Assembly: GCA_037179515.1 (NCBI GenBank)
Contig: JAXCGZ010009453.1
Span: forward strand, 124,001 to 188,000
DNA length: 64,000 nt
Origin: Halocaridina rubra
Taxonomy: Eukaryota > Arthropoda > Malacostraca > Decapoda > Atyidae
Reading direction: 5' to 3'
Positions 63,022 through 64,000 of the stretch are shown here, in pieces. Numbering within the stretch: the stretch's first letter is position 1; the number at the start of each line of letters is the position of its first letter. A program made the translations under genes and the position numbers. The notes below the pieces were generated by a model that made no database searches, had not been told where the DNA came from, and saw only the letters and a program-made list of their open reading frames with translations.

Positions 63022-64000
63022 CAATCACATTGTAATACAGGCTTATTGAAACAGTTCATAAACATACAACACATCAATGCACAATCACTTTTGGGTAATT
63101 TCGAAAATATTGCACTAATGATCAGAGAAAATAACGTGGATATAATGTGTGTTTGTGAAACTTGGCTCCAATCTAATATGCAGTCTGGTTTTGTTGCTAT
63201 ACCTGAGTATTCTTTTTATCGATTTGATGGCGGTAGGGGTGGGGGTGTGGGGGTGTATGTAAGAAATCATCTAACGGTCTCCCTATTAAAGACCCCTGAA
63301 GTCGAGCGACCTCCTCATCTCGAAGACATTTGGTTGACTGTTCAGAGTAGGAAATTCCCTTCATTCATCCTGGGATGTGTATATAGACACCCACATGCAC
63401 TCAACGACACCTTTGATTACATCTCCGAGGTATTTCGGTCGGTCTGTTTGAGGAGCAAACCTCTCATTATTATAGGCGACTTCAATGATAATCTCCTTCT
63501 TCCTAATAATAAAATGGGGAAATTAATTCAATCCCTCCACTTAAATCAGCTTGTGAATAAAGCAACCCGTATCACCGCTAATTCCTCCAGCCTAATTGAT
63601 CTTATAATTACCAATACACCTAGTTTTATAGTTCACCACGATGTCTTACCTTGTCCTGTAGGAGACCACGAGCTTCTAATAGCTACAGTTAATGTCAGGA
63701 AGGAAAAGAGACCGCCAATTGTTAAAACTTTCCGATCTCTTGAGAATTATTCTCAAAATTGTTTCTGCGACACTCTTCTTAATGAATACAACATTTTAAA
63801 TTCAATACTAACTACAGATTGTGTGAATTATCAAGTTTCTACTTTTACTGATGTTTTTACGAGATGTTTAAATGAATGTGCCCCTCTTACAACCAAAGTC
63901 ATGACACGCCTTCCTGCCCCGTGGATTGACTCTCAGTTAAAAGAGCAAATGAAAAGGAGAGATGACCTCCTAAGGCAATTTAAATCTGATAGACAAAACT
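63022..64000 (+). CDS. LINE ORF2 N-terminus: APE endonuclease (partial)
   Basis: The frame is open from the codon after the ORF1 TAG to the window end (326 codons) and is the same frame as ORF1. Endonuclease motifs in order: NIQHINAQSLL (catalytic Asn), MCVCETWLQ (catalytic Glu), GGRGGGVGVYV, ILGCVYRHPHA, LIIIGDFND, SLIDLIITN and PVGDHELL (Asp-His of the SDH block). The first in-frame ATG (63118) lies after the NAQS motif, so translation from it would lose a catalytic residue. APE endonuclease nicks target DNA to prime reverse transcription. It belongs to the CR1/L2/Jockey group; RT is beyond the window. Confidence 0.85.

Larger units (their letters stand above)
62179..64000 (+). mobile_element. 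SGNH/zinc-knuckle ORF1 LINE, 5'-truncated, continuing beyond the window
   Basis: Directly after the AATAAATAG end of the previous LINE comes a 5'-truncated element with ORF1 (SGNH-like plus CCHC) and ORF2 beginning with an APE endonuclease. The two ORFs share one frame and are separated by a single TAG. No other stop or frameshift is seen in 1.8 kb, so this is the best preserved coding element in the window. Confidence 0.82.

Overview
The window is eukaryotic, AT-rich and made almost entirely of transposable elements. I recognise no host protein-coding gene, rRNA or tRNA gene. The mix of Ty3/gypsy, BEL/Pao and CR1-like elements, a tRNA-derived SINE and long TA and TC microsatellites suggests an invertebrate, probably an arthropod and perhaps a decapod crustacean. 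That is inference; no marker gene proves it.

Bases 1-20580 are a nest of LTR retrotransposons. An old minus-strand gypsy remnant (LTR 4108-4944, coding scraps 5083-5230 and 15494-15574) was hit by a minus-strand copy (1-4107) and a plus-strand copy (5231-15493, flanked by CAGAT duplications) of one unusual Ty3/gypsy family, and by a second, conventional gypsy element (15575-20579). The unusual family has the order gag-protease-integrase-RT-RNase H, as in Gmr1-type elements. Its 1.94-kb LTRs contain a 997-bp segment with GT..AG ends, and one LTR in the window lacks exactly this segment.

Bases 20580-22740 hold unassigned sequence, a BEL-type LTR fragment, three (TA)n tracts, a 154-bp near-perfect palindrome, a tRNA-derived SINE, a Tigger/pogo-like terminus and 157-bp tandem repeats.

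Bases 22740-47548 are a head-to-tail array of eleven copies (units 1-11) of one CR1-like LINE: ORF1 with a coiled coil, ORF2 with APE endonuclease and RT, and a tail of 14-bp repeats instead of poly(A). Most units are 5'-truncated. Shared truncation points and shared nonsense mutations show that part of the array grew by DNA-level tandem duplication. Units 12 and 13 lie at 52745-56098 and 57388-61158.

Bases 47549-57388 are a decayed minus-strand BEL/Pao element (3' LTR, RT-deleted pol, DUF1758 protease, zinc knuckles, gag, primer site, truncated 5' LTR). LINE unit 12 interrupts it, and so does a 1051-bp retroelement derivative whose two ends are both U3 ends in inverted orientation. Bases 61173-64000 hold a (TC)n tract, the 3' end of an RNase H-bearing LINE, and a 5'-truncated but open LINE. 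In that LINE, ORF1 and ORF2 share one frame separated by a single UAG in a TMV-type leaky context.
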